Assembly: GCA_963696105.1 (NCBI GenBank)
Contig: CAVOIP010000003.1
Location: 310,001 to 374,000, forward strand
DNA length: 64,000 nt
Reading direction: 5' to 3'
Source of the DNA: CAVRTM01 sp963696105
GTDB taxonomy: Bacteria; Actinomycetota; Actinomycetes; Actinomycetales; Dermatophilaceae
Shown here: positions 8,607 to 17,242 of the stretch, one piece after another
Numbering within the stretch: position 1 is the stretch's first letter
How the letters are laid out: each line of letters begins with the position of its first letter
Position numbers and translations under genes: made by a program
The notes under the pieces: model-generated
The model's database searches: none
What the model was told of the DNA's origin: nothing
The model's input: the letters and a program-made list of their open reading frames with translations, nothing else

Positions 8607-9860
8607 ATGCCCGAAGTCGTGTTCCCACTGGACTCCACCAAGAAGTTCACCGAGCAGAAGCTCATCGGCCACAACCGTTGGCACTACGCGATTCCCGCCC
8701 AGGTCCAGGTCAAGCCCGGGGACTCGGTACGGGTCCACTGCCGGGAGTGGTTCGACGGGGCGATCCACAACGACGACTCCGCCGACGACGTCCGCGACGC
8801 GCCGCTGTCGACGGTGCACGTGCTCTCCGGCCCGATCGGGGTCCAGGGCGCCCAGCCCGGTGACCTGCTGGTCATCGACATCCTGGACGTCGGCCCGATC
8901 CCGCAGGAGGACTCCGGCCCGCTGGCCGGCCAGGGCTGGGGCTACACCGGCATCTTTGCCACCCAGAACGGCGGCGGCTTCCTGACCGAGCAGTTCCCCG
9001 ACGCCTACAAGGTGATCTGGGACTTCCGCGGTGGCAAGGCGACCTCCCGGCACGTGCCCCGGGTCTCCTTCACCGGCATCGTCCACCCCGGCCTGATGGG
9101 CACCGCCCCGTCCAAGGAGCTGCTGGCACGGTGGAACAAGCGTGAGGGCGACCTGATCGCCACCAACCCGAACCGGGTCCCACCGCTGGCCCTGCCTCCT
9201 CTGCCCCAGGACGCGATCCTGGGCTCCCTGGAGGGTGAGGCGTTCACCAACGCCGCTGCCGAGGCAGCCCGCACCGCACCCCCGAGGGAGAACGGCGGCA
9301 ACCAGGACATCAAGAACTTCACCAAGGGCACCCGGGTCTTCTATCCCGTCTTCGTCGACGGGGCGAACCTGTCCATGGGCGACCTGCACTTCAGCCAGGG
9401 CGACGGGGAGATCACCTTCTGCGGCGCGATCGAGATGGGCGGGTTCATCGACCTGCACGTCGACCTGATCAAGGGCGGCATGGACACCTACGGCGTGTCG
9501 GAGAACGCCATCTTCATGCCCGGCAACACCGACCCCCTGTACGCCGAGTGGCTCGCCTTCTCCGGCACCTCGGTCACCCTCGACGGCACCCAGCGCTACC
9601 TGGACTCCCACCTGTCCTACCAGCGCGCCTGTCTGCACGCCATCGACTACCTGACCAAGTTCGGCTACACCCCCGAACAGGCCTACATGATCCTGGGCGC
9701 CGCACCCATCGAAGGACGCCTCTCCGGGGTCGTGGACATCCCCAACTCCTGCTCCACCGTCTACGTCCCCACGGCCATCTTCGACTTCAACCCCCGGCCC
9801 ACCGCCGACGGACCCACCAAGGTCGACCCCGGCATGGGCGTACCCAAGTCAACCTTCTAG
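8607..9860 (+). CDS. fmdA: Formamidase (acetamidase/formamidase family)
   Basis: Cytosolic hydrolase of 417 residues that converts formamide to formate and ammonia; related enzymes also take acetamide. The sequence matches the full-length FmdA/AmdA type: PEVVFPLDSTKKF start, GPIGVQGAQPGDLLVIDI, HPGLMGTAPS, and the metal-site region LHFSQGDGEITFCGAIEM with FIDLHVDLI. AGGAAGAAAGGA precedes the ATG. It closes the fmdB-amiS-fmdA row and is followed by a strong hairpin. The next operon encodes formate dehydrogenase, a natural consumer of its product. Confidence 0.94.
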   Translation: MPEVVFPLDSTKKFTEQKLIGHNRWHYAIPAQVQVKPGDSVRVHCREWFDGAIHNDDSADDVRDAPLSTVHVLSGPIGVQGAQPGDLLVIDILDVGPIPQEDSGPLAGQGWGYTGIFATQNGGGFLTEQFPDAYKVIWDFRGGKATSRHVPRVSFTGIVHPGLMGTAPSKELLARWNKREGDLIATNPNRVPPLALPPLPQDAILGSLEGEAFTNAAAEAARTAPPRENGGNQDIKNFTKGTRVFYPVFVDGANLSMGDLHFSQGDGEITFCGAIEMGGFIDLHVDLIKGGMDTYGVSENAIFMPGNTDPLYAEWLAFSGTSVTLDGTQRYLDSHLSYQRACLHAIDYLTKFGYTPEQAYMILGAAPIEGRLSGVVDIPNSCSTVYVPTAIFDFNPRPTADGPTKVDPGMGVPKSTF

Positions 9861-9902
9861 AACCGGGAAGCAGCCGCGGCTGGACCCAGCCGCAGCACAC
9901 CA

Positions 9903-9950
9903 CCGCCGCGAGCGGACCACGGGCACCCGCCCGGGTCCGTCTCGCGGCGG
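9903..9950 (+). terminator. Strong hairpin after formamidase
   Basis: The arms at 9903-9918 and 9934-9950 pair over 16 bases with one bulged base, around a 15-base loop. This is a likely terminator for the amide row, or an attenuator before the next operon, since only 44 bases remain before the next start codon. A shorter GCGGCTG/CAGCCGC hairpin lies just upstream. Confidence 0.6.
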
Positions 9951-9994
9951 GGCCGTCCGCCGGACCCATGCCGAGCGGGGAAGAGGTGATGAGC

Positions 9995-10849
9995 ATGACG
10001 ACGGTCGAGAAGACGGCCGGAGTGGTGCTCGCGGGCGGGCGCTCGTCCCGCATGGGCACCTCCAAGGCGGAGCTGGACTGGCACGGCTCGACCCTGCTGC
10101 GCCGTACGGTCTCCGTCGTCGCCCGCGCCGTCACCGGCCCGGTGCTCGTGGTCCGCGCCCCTGGCCAGCCGCTGCCCGACCTGCCGCCCGAGGTGGAGGT
10201 CGCCGCCGACCCGCGCGAGGGGCTCGGGCCGCTGCAGGGCATCGCGGTGGGCCTGGCGGCCCTGACGGACCGGGCCGAGGCCGCGTTCGTCTGCTCCACC
10301 GACCTGCCCTTCCTGCATCCGGCCTTCATCGGCGCCGTCCTCGGTGCCCTGACCCCGGAGCTGGACGTCGCGCTGCCGGTCGCCCGCGGTTATCCCCAGC
10401 CCCTGGCCGCCGCCTACCGCACCAGCCTCGCTCCGGTGGTCGCCTCGCTCGTCGCCGCCGACCGTCTCCGCCCCGCCTTCCTCTTCGACCAGTGCCGGGT
10501 GCTCCGCCTCGACGACGCCACACTGCGGGCCGACCCGGCCGTCGCCGCCCTGGACCCCGGGCTCGACTCGGTGGTCAACGTCAACGAGTCCCAGGAGTAC
10601 GAGCAGGCCCGGAACACCCCACCCCCCGAGGTGACCGTCCGGTGCTTCGGCGCCGTCGCCAACCGTGCCGGTGCCGGTCCCCGCACGGTGCGCGCGGCGA
10701 CGCTGGCCGGGGCGGCGGCGGCCGTGTCCGTGCTGCTGGACCACCACGTCGTCGCTGCGCTCAACGGGGAGCAGATCACCAGGGACGGCCACCTGCCGCT
10801 CGTCGCCGGCGACACGGTGGCGTTCCTCTCGGCGGACGCCGGGGGGTGA
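9995..10849 (+). CDS. MobA-MoaD fusion: molybdopterin guanylyltransferase with C-terminal sulfur carrier
   Basis: A 284-residue fusion. Residues 1-200 are a MobA-type nucleotidyltransferase: GVVLAGGRSSRMG, DPREGLGPLQGI and STDLPFLHP. These enzymes attach GMP to molybdopterin to build the bis-MGD cofactor needed by formate dehydrogenase. From about residue 205 a MoaD/ThiS-like beta-grasp domain follows (VTVRCFGAVANRAGAGPRTV) and ends in the chain-terminal Gly-Gly that MoaD needs for thiocarboxylation. The start at 9995 has AAGAGG eight bases upstream; an ATG six bases earlier is possible. Its stop overlaps the AOR gene as GTGA. Fusion of these two cofactor steps is uncommon. Confidence 0.88.
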   Translation: MTTVEKTAGVVLAGGRSSRMGTSKAELDWHGSTLLRRTVSVVARAVTGPVLVVRAPGQPLPDLPPEVEVAADPREGLGPLQGIAVGLAALTDRAEAAFVCSTDLPFLHPAFIGAVLGALTPELDVALPVARGYPQPLAAAYRTSLAPVVASLVAADRLRPAFLFDQCRVLRLDDATLRADPAVAALDPGLDSVVNVNESQEYEQARNTPPPEVTVRCFGAVANRAGAGPRTVRAATLAGAAAAVSVLLDHHVVAALNGEQITRDGHLPLVAGDTVAFLSADAGG

Positions 10850-12657
10850 CCGAGGTGCCCGGCGGCTACTTCGGACGAGCGCTCGTCGTGCAGCTGGACG
10901 ACGGCAGCTCCTCGGTGCTCGAGCTGCCCGAGCCGGTGCTGCGTGCCTACCTCGGCGGCTCCGGGCTCGGGACGTGGCTGATGCACCTCCTCGCGCCGGC
11001 CGGCGTGGACGCGCTGTCGCCCGAGGCTCCCCTGGCGTTCGTCTTCTCCCCCCTGGTGGGCACCCCGCTCACCACCAGCGCGAAGTTCGCCGTCGTGGCC
11101 AAGTCGCCGCTCACCGGGATGCTCAACGACGCCCTCTCCTCCAGCCACTTCGCGATCTCGGGCAAGCTGACCGGCTACGACGCCATCGTCGTGCGGGGCC
11201 GCTGCGCCTCGCCGTCGGTCCTGGTGGTGGACGGCACCGGAGCCCGGCTCGTCGGGGCCGCGGACGTGTGGGGCCTTCCGGCCGCCGAGGCGGAGCGGGC
11301 CCTCGTCGCACGCCTGGGCCGGGGCTGGAGGGTCGCCTCGATCGGACCGGCAGGTGAACGCGGCGTGCGGTACGCCACGGTCTCCCACGACGGTCGTCAT
11401 GCCGGCCGTGGCGGTCTCGGGGCGGTGCTGGGGGCCAAGAACCTCAAGGCGGTCGCCGTCCACGCCGCCACGAAGGTCGCTCCAGCGGACCCCGCGGGCG
11501 TCCTCGCCGCCGCCCGTGACCTGAGGGCACGGTCGTTCGGGCCGGCGACCGCCAAGTACCGCGAGCTCGGCACGCTCGCCAACCTGTTGACCTTCAACGC
11601 GATCCACACACTGCCGACGCGGAACTTCGCCAGCGCGACCTTCGCCGACGCGCCACGGCTCGCTGCGGAGGAGCTGGCGGCGCTGCGGAGCACGGCCAGG
11701 AACAGCTGCGCCTCCTGCACCATCGGCTGCGAGCACATCTACCGTGCCGCCGGCGGGACGAAGGCCCGGGTGGAGTACGAGAACGTGTTCGCCCTCGGCC
11801 CGATGTGCGGCGTCTCCGACCCGGACGAGGTGCTGGCGGCCAGTGCCCGGTGCGACGAGCTCGGGCTCGACACCATCTCCGCCGGCGGCACCGTCGCGTG
11901 GGCGATGGAGTGCGTCGAGCGGGGGCTGCTCGACGCGCCCTGGCTCCGGTTCGGCGACGGCGCTGCCCTGATGAGGGCGCTGGAGGAGATCGGCCGCCGT
12001 CAGGGTCTGGGCGAGCTCCTCGCCGAGGGGTCGCGCCGGGCCGCCGAGGCGGTGGGGCACGGCTCCGGGGCGTTCGCCATGCAGGTCAAGGGCCTGGAGC
12101 TCCCCGGCTACGAACCGCGGACGCTGCAGGCGATGGCGTTGGGGCTCGCCGTGAACGCCCGCGGGGCGGACCACAACCGCTCGGGCGCCTACGAGGCGGA
12201 CCTCTCCGGCGACCTGGACCGCTTCGCCGGCGGCGAGGCGCACGTCCTCGCGGCGGTCGACACCGAGGACCGCGCCGCCGTGATGGACTCCATGATCCTG
12301 TGCAAGTTCCTGCGCGGGGTCTTTGCCGACCCGTTCCGTGAGTGGGCGGCCCTGCTGCAGACAGTCACCGGGTGGGACGTCGACGGCGAGGAGCTGCACG
12401 CCACCGCGCGCCGGATCGTCCTGGCCAAGCGGGCGTTCAACCTGCGCGAGGGCTGGGTGCCCGCCGACGACTGGCTGCCGGACCGGCTGCTGCAGGAGCC
12501 GCTGGTGCTCGCGTCGGGACGGGTCGCCGGCCTGTCCGCGGACACCCTGCGCGCCATGGTCGACGGCTACTACGCCGCGCGTGGACTGGACGCCGAGGGG
12601 CGGCTTCCGGCCGCCCTGGCCGACGACCTCCTGCTGGCTGAGCCGGCCGTGAGCTAG
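10846..12657 (+). CDS. aor: Aldehyde ferredoxin oxidoreductase family protein (tungsten type)
   Basis: Oxidoreductase of 603 residues, the normal length for the family, which oxidises aldehydes to carboxylates at a tungsten bis-pterin site next to a [4Fe-4S] cluster. Cluster ligands are C288, C291 and C295 (CASCTIGC), with C486 (MILCKFLRG) as the fourth, matching the archaeal enzyme's pattern. Other family hallmarks are GGSGLGTWL near the N-terminus, AGRGGLGAVLGAKNLKA and LDTISAGGTVAWAMEC. The GTG start overlaps the previous stop. The family has members with other substrates or no known one, so aldehyde oxidation is likely but unproven. A ferredoxin-like AorA is absent; electrons may pass to the neighbouring FDH/NuoEF subunits. 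Confidence 0.9.
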   Translation: MTEVPGGYFGRALVVQLDDGSSSVLELPEPVLRAYLGGSGLGTWLMHLLAPAGVDALSPEAPLAFVFSPLVGTPLTTSAKFAVVAKSPLTGMLNDALSSSHFAISGKLTGYDAIVVRGRCASPSVLVVDGTGARLVGAADVWGLPAAEAERALVARLGRGWRVASIGPAGERGVRYATVSHDGRHAGRGGLGAVLGAKNLKAVAVHAATKVAPADPAGVLAAARDLRARSFGPATAKYRELGTLANLLTFNAIHTLPTRNFASATFADAPRLAAEELAALRSTARNSCASCTIGCEHIYRAAGGTKARVEYENVFALGPMCGVSDPDEVLAASARCDELGLDTISAGGTVAWAMECVERGLLDAPWLRFGDGAALMRALEEIGRRQGLGELLAEGSRRAAEAVGHGSGAFAMQVKGLELPGYEPRTLQAMALGLAVNARGADHNRSGAYEADLSGDLDRFAGGEAHVLAAVDTEDRAAVMDSMILCKFLRGVFADPFREWAALLQTVTGWDVDGEELHATARRIVLAKRAFNLREGWVPADDWLPDRLLQEPLVLASGRVAGLSADTLRAMVDGYYAARGLDAEGRLPAALADDLLLAEPAVS

Positions 12658-12669
12658 GAGAGGACCGCC

Positions 12670-15528
12670 ATGAGCACCGTGTCACTGACCGGGGGACGGA
12701 CCCGCACCGTCGACCTGACCATCGACGGCCGTGAGGTGACGGTGCCGGAGGGCACCACCATCTGGACGGCGGCACGGGACGCCGGCATCGACATCCCCGT
12801 GCTGTGCCACGACGAGCGGTTCGACCCCGTGGGCGTGTGCCGGATGTGCGTGGTGGACACCGGCGGGCGGGCCTTCGCGGCTGCCTGCGTCCGCCCGTGC
12901 GAGGACGGGATGACCGTCTCGACGTCCACGCCCGACGTCGAGGCCAGCCGTGCGGTGCTCACCGCCCTGCTGGTGGCCGACCAGCCGCCGCGCGAGCGCG
13001 ACCCGAAGCAGACGACGACGGGCGACAACCTGCTGATCGGGCTGGCCGACCGTTACGGGGTGGCCGCCGACGGCGCGCTGCCCCGTGGTCCCGCCCGCGG
13101 CACCGACCTGTCGAACCCCGTCATCGCGGTCGACCACGACGCCTGCATCCTGTGCGACCGCTGCGTCCGGGCCTGTGACGACATTCAGGGCAACGACGTC
13201 ATCGGGCGCAGCGGAAAGGGGTACTCCACCCGCATCGCCTTCGACCTGAACGACCCGATGGGCGCGTCCTCGTGCGTGACGTGCGGTGAGTGCGTCGCGG
13301 CGTGCCCCACCGGGGCGTTGACCAACAAGCCCATCCACGACGTCCCCATCCGCCCACGCACCGAGCTGGACGCCGTCGAGAGCGTGTGCCCGTACTGCGG
13401 CGTCGGCTGTGCCCTCACGTACTTCGTGGACCGCGAGCGCGGCGCCATCGCGTTCGCCGAGGGCCGCGACCAGCCCGGCTCCCAGGGCCGGCTGTGCGTC
13501 AAGGGCCGCTACGGGTGGGACTACGCCGCCTCGCCGCAGCGCCTGACCACCCCGCTGATCCGGCGCGAGGACTCCTACCCCAAGGGCCCGCTGTCGGCGG
13601 ACGTCCGGGGCGAGGAGGAGGTCGGCCGCAAGGGGCGCAAGGGCCGGCGACCGGGAGGCCTGGTGCCGATGGAGCAGGTGCTGCCGCACTTCCGCGAGGC
13701 CACCTGGGAGGAGGCGCTGGACCTCGTCGCCCGACGCCTCACAGAGCTGCACCGGGACCACGGCCCGGCCGCGATCGCCGGCTTCGGGTCGGCGAAGTGC
13801 TCCAACGAGGAGGCCTACCTCTTCCAGAAGCTCATCCGTACGGGCTTCCACACCAACAACGTGGACCACTGCACCCGGCTGTGCCACGCGTCCAGCGTCG
13901 CCGCACTGTTCGAGGGCATCGGCTCCGGCGCCGTGTCCACGACGTACGGCGACGTCGTGAACGCCGACGTCGCGATCGTTGCGGGCAGCAACGCGCCCGC
14001 CAACCACCCGGTCGCGTCGTCGTTCTTCAAGCAGGCACAGCGGAAGGGCACGACGATCATCTACGTCGACCCCCGGGCCGACCGCATGTCCGAGCACGCC
14101 GACATCTTCTGCCAGCTCAAGCCGGGCACCGACGTCGCGTTCTACAACGCGGTGATGCACGAGGTGATCCGGCTGGGCCTGGTGGACGAGGAGTACGTCG
14201 CCGCGCGGACGTCCAACTTCGACGCCCTGGCGGCCACCGTGGCCGACTACCCGCCCGAGCGCGGTGAGCAGATCACGGGCGTGCCCGCCGGCGTCCTCCG
14301 GGAGGTGGCGCGGCTGTGGGGTGAGGCCGGGGCCGGGATCATCTTCTGGGGCATGGGGATCTCCCAGCACACGACCGGCACGGACAACGCGCGGTGTCTC
14401 ATCGCCATGTGCGCGATCACCGGCAACGTCGGCCGTGCCGGCACCGGGCTGCACCCGCTGCGCGGCCAGAACAACGTGCAGGGCGCCTCGGACATGGGCC
14501 TGATCCCGATGTTCTACCCGGACTACCAGCGGGCGGCCGAGCCGGCCGTCCGGGAGCGGTTCGAGGGTGCCTGGGGCACCGACCTCGACCCCGAGCCGGG
14601 GCTGACCGTCACCGAGATCATCGGATCGGTCCTGCACGGCGGCGTCCGGGGGATGTACATGATGGGCGAGAACCCGTTCCTGTCCGACCCCAACATCAAC
14701 AAGGTCCGCAAGGCGCTGTCGCAGCTGGAGTTCCTGGTCGTCCAGGACATCTTCCTCACCGAGACCGGCGAGTTCGCCGACGTCATCCTGCCGGCGACCT
14801 CCTACCTGGAGAAGGACGGCACCTACACCAACACCGACCGCCGGGTGCAGCTCGGGCACAAGGTGCTCGAGCCGCCGGGGCAGGCGCGGGATGACTGGCG
14901 GGTGATCCAGGAGGTGGCACAGCGGATCGGGCTCGACTGGGACTACCGGTCGCCGCGGGAGGTGTTCGAGGAGGTCGTCTCGCTGACGCCCAGCTACCGC
15001 AACCTCAGCTACGACAACCTCGGCGGCACCGGCAAGCTCTACCCCAACGACGACCCCGAGCACAGCGACGGCACCGTCGTGATGTTCGACGAGCGGTTCA
15101 ACACCAGCGACGGCCTGGCGCACCTCGTCCCCGCGCAGTGGCTGCCCGCCAGGGAGCTGCCCGACGAGGAGTACCCGTTCATCCTCAACACCGGGCGCCT
15201 GCTGGAGCACTGGCACACCGGGTCGATGACCCGCCGCTCCTTCGCCCTGGACGCGATTGCGCCCCGGGCGGAGGTGTACGTCAACCCCCTCGACGCCGAG
15301 GAGCTGGGCCTGGTCCACGACGGCTGGGCGCAGGTGACCTCACGGCGGGGGCACATCGAGCTGAACGTCAAGGTGTCCCACCGTGAGGGGCGGGGCAACT
15401 GCTTCATCCCCTTCCATTTCCGTGAGGCGGCGGCCAACCTCCTGACCATCGACGAGATCGACCCCTGGGGCAAGATCCCGGAGTTCAAGTTCTGCGCCGT
15501 ACGCATCGCACCGTGGGAGCCCCGGTGA
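12670..15528 (+). CDS. fdhA: Formate dehydrogenase alpha subunit (Mo/W bis-MGD)
   Basis: Catalytic subunit of 952 residues. N-terminal [2Fe-2S] domain: C46, C57, C60, C73. Two [4Fe-4S] clusters follow: C159/C162/C165/C169 and C202/C205/C208/C212. The molybdopterin part starts with a cluster at C240/C243/C247/C276 (CPYCGVGC, CVKGRYG). Cys405 followed by His406 (TRLCHASS) occupies the metal-ligand position, so this is a cysteine rather than selenocysteine enzyme. The C-terminus is an MGD-binding domain (LNTGRLLEHWHTGSMTRRS). It oxidises formate to CO2 and hands electrons to the NuoEF-like partner encoded next. A charged insert (GRKGRKGRR, near residue 320) is unusual. GGAGAGGA precedes the ATG. 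Confidence 0.94.
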   Translation: MSTVSLTGGRTRTVDLTIDGREVTVPEGTTIWTAARDAGIDIPVLCHDERFDPVGVCRMCVVDTGGRAFAAACVRPCEDGMTVSTSTPDVEASRAVLTALLVADQPPRERDPKQTTTGDNLLIGLADRYGVAADGALPRGPARGTDLSNPVIAVDHDACILCDRCVRACDDIQGNDVIGRSGKGYSTRIAFDLNDPMGASSCVTCGECVAACPTGALTNKPIHDVPIRPRTELDAVESVCPYCGVGCALTYFVDRERGAIAFAEGRDQPGSQGRLCVKGRYGWDYAASPQRLTTPLIRREDSYPKGPLSADVRGEEEVGRKGRKGRRPGGLVPMEQVLPHFREATWEEALDLVARRLTELHRDHGPAAIAGFGSAKCSNEEAYLFQKLIRTGFHTNNVDHCTRLCHASSVAALFEGIGSGAVSTTYGDVVNADVAIVAGSNAPANHPVASSFFKQAQRKGTTIIYVDPRADRMSEHADIFCQLKPGTDVAFYNAVMHEVIRLGLVDEEYVAARTSNFDALAATVADYPPERGEQITGVPAGVLREVARLWGEAGAGIIFWGMGISQHTTGTDNARCLIAMCAITGNVGRAGTGLHPLRGQNNVQGASDMGLIPMFYPDYQRAAEPAVRERFEGAWGTDLDPEPGLTVTEIIGSVLHGGVRGMYMMGENPFLSDPNINKVRKALSQLEFLVVQDIFLTETGEFADVILPATSYLEKDGTYTNTDRRVQLGHKVLEPPGQARDDWRVIQEVAQRIGLDWDYRSPREVFEEVVSLTPSYRNLSYDNLGGTGKLYPNDDPEHSDGTVVMFDERFNTSDGLAHLVPAQWLPARELPDEEYPFILNTGRLLEHWHTGSMTRRSFALDAIAPRAEVYVNPLDAEELGLVHDGWAQVTSRRGHIELNVKVSHREGRGNCFIPFHFREAAANLLTIDEIDPWGKIPEFKFCAVRIAPWEPR

Positions 15529-17231
15529 GCACCGGACGGGTGCGCGCCCCCGGGGTGGAGGCCCGGGCGGGCAGGTTTCCCGGGCCGAGCCTGGTGCCTG
15601 CCCTCAACCTGATCCAGGAACGCCTCGGATGGCTGCCCCGCGAGGAGCTCGAGGCGCTGTCGCGGGACACGCGACGACCGCTGTACGAGATCGAGGGCCT
15701 GGTCTCGTTCTACCCGCACTACCGCACGCAGCCGCCGCCGGCGACGGCCGTCCACGTGTGCCGGGACCTCTCCTGCTGGCTGCAGGGTGGCCAGCGCGGC
15801 ATCGACGCGGTCCGGGCCCGCTACGCCGCGGACCCCGAGATCGAGGTCGTCGAGGTGTCCTGCCTGGGCCGGTGCGACCTCTCCCCCGCCGTGGCGGTGA
15901 ACGAGCAGCCCGCGGCTGCGGCGGCGACCGCCGACCTGGTCGCTGCCGCCCGGGCCGGCACCCTCGCGCCGACCGAGGCAGTACGGCGCGGGCCGGACGG
16001 CCGCGGAGGGCGCTGGCCGAACGACCCGTACGCGCCCGGCGAGGAGCGCTACCGGGTCCTGCGGTCCCTGCTGCGCGGCGACCGCACCACGGGCTCCGTC
16101 GTGGAGTCGCTGCAGGAGGCCGGTCTGCGGGGCATGGGCGGCGCGGGTTTTCCCACCGGCCGCAAGTGGGACCTGGTCGCGGGGCAGCCGGGCGCCCTGA
16201 AGTACGTCATCTGCAACGCCGACGAGTCCGAGCCCGGGACGTTCAAGGACCGCCAGATCCTGGCGGAGCAGCCGCACCTCGTCCTCGAGGGGCTGCTGCT
16301 CGCCATGGTCGTCGTGGGCGCCGAGGAGGGCTGGGTCTTCGTCCGCCACGAGTACGGCCCCGAGGAGGCCGTGCTGCGCGAGGAGATCGAGGCGCTGCGC
16401 CGGCAGGGCCTGGTCGGCGAGGACGTCGACGGCCGCGGGCGGCGACTGGCCGTGGAGGTGTTCACGTCCCCGGGCGGCTACATCCTCGGGGAGGAGTCGG
16501 CGCTGATCGAGTGCATGGAGGGCCACCGCGGCGAGCCGCGCAACAAGCCGCCGTTCCCCGGCACCTACGGGCTGTGGGGCAGGCCCACGCTGATGAACTC
16601 CGTGGAGACGCTGGCCGACGTGCCGGTCATCGTCGAGCGCGGCGCCGGCTGGTGGAGGGCCCAGGGCGTCGGCGGCTCGACCGGCCTGAAGTTCTTCGCC
16701 GTCTCCGGGCACGTCGCCGGGCCCGGGGTGTACTGCGTACCGATGGGCACCACGGTCGGGGGCCTGCTGGAGGCGGCCGGCGGGATGGCCGGCGGCGCCG
16801 CCCTCGCCGCGGTGCAGCCGGGCGGTGCCTCGTCCAACTTCCTCGGCCCCGACCGCCTCGACGTCCGTCTCGACTTCGAGACCCTCGCCGAGGCCGGGAC
16901 CATGCTCGGGTCCGGCGCCATGGTGGTGATGGCCGAGGGCACCGACCTGCTGGCGGCCGCGACGAACGTGCTCGCGTTCTTCCGCAACGAGTCGTGCGGC
17001 AAGTGCGTCCCCTGCCGGGTGGGGACCGCCAAGGCCCACACCCTGCTCGCGGACGTGCTGGCCGCGGGTGGGGACCTGGACGAGGGCCGCCGGGCCGAGC
17101 TGCTCGAGCTGGAGACGGTGCTGCGCCGGACGTCGATCTGCGGCCTCGGCCAGGTGGCACTGGGCCCGGTGGTGAGCGTCCTCGGACACGAGCGCGGTGG
17201 TGCGGCGGCCCGCCCCCAGCCCCGGAACTAG
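15525..17231 (+). CDS. NuoE-NuoF fusion, NAD-linked formate dehydrogenase diaphorase subunit
   Basis: A 568-residue protein that joins two complex-I-like modules. Residues 1-150 are NuoE-like with a thioredoxin-fold [2Fe-2S] site at C79, C84, C113 and C117. The rest is NuoF-like: GMGGAGFPTGRKWD for NADH, CNADESEPGTFKDR for FMN, and a [4Fe-4S] site at C491, C494, C497 and C539. It should take electrons from the formate dehydrogenase subunit and reduce NAD+. The GTG start overlaps the fdhA stop (GTGA) and has GGGAG close upstream. FDH beta subunits of this fused type are known in NAD-dependent metal formate dehydrogenases. Confidence 0.92.
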   Translation: MSTGRVRAPGVEARAGRFPGPSLVPALNLIQERLGWLPREELEALSRDTRRPLYEIEGLVSFYPHYRTQPPPATAVHVCRDLSCWLQGGQRGIDAVRARYAADPEIEVVEVSCLGRCDLSPAVAVNEQPAAAAATADLVAAARAGTLAPTEAVRRGPDGRGGRWPNDPYAPGEERYRVLRSLLRGDRTTGSVVESLQEAGLRGMGGAGFPTGRKWDLVAGQPGALKYVICNADESEPGTFKDRQILAEQPHLVLEGLLLAMVVVGAEEGWVFVRHEYGPEEAVLREEIEALRRQGLVGEDVDGRGRRLAVEVFTSPGGYILGEESALIECMEGHRGEPRNKPPFPGTYGLWGRPTLMNSVETLADVPVIVERGAGWWRAQGVGGSTGLKFFAVSGHVAGPGVYCVPMGTTVGGLLEAAGGMAGGAALAAVQPGGASSNFLGPDRLDVRLDFETLAEAGTMLGSGAMVVMAEGTDLLAAATNVLAFFRNESCGKCVPCRVGTAKAHTLLADVLAAGGDLDEGRRAELLELETVLRRTSICGLGQVALGPVVSVLGHERGGAAARPQPRN

Positions 17232-17242
17232 GACCCGGGGCC

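Noticed and set aside
13876..13890. Selenocysteine at the FDH active site
   Set aside because: The metal-ligand codon is TGC (Cys405), not TGA, and no SECIS-like hairpin is needed.
12682..15318. Very long open frame on the minus strand opposite fdhA, and similar ones opposite AOR, NuoEF and others
   Set aside because: Arg/Gly/Val/His-rich translation without domain logic; the opposite strand carries clear enzyme motifs. High-GC shadow frames.
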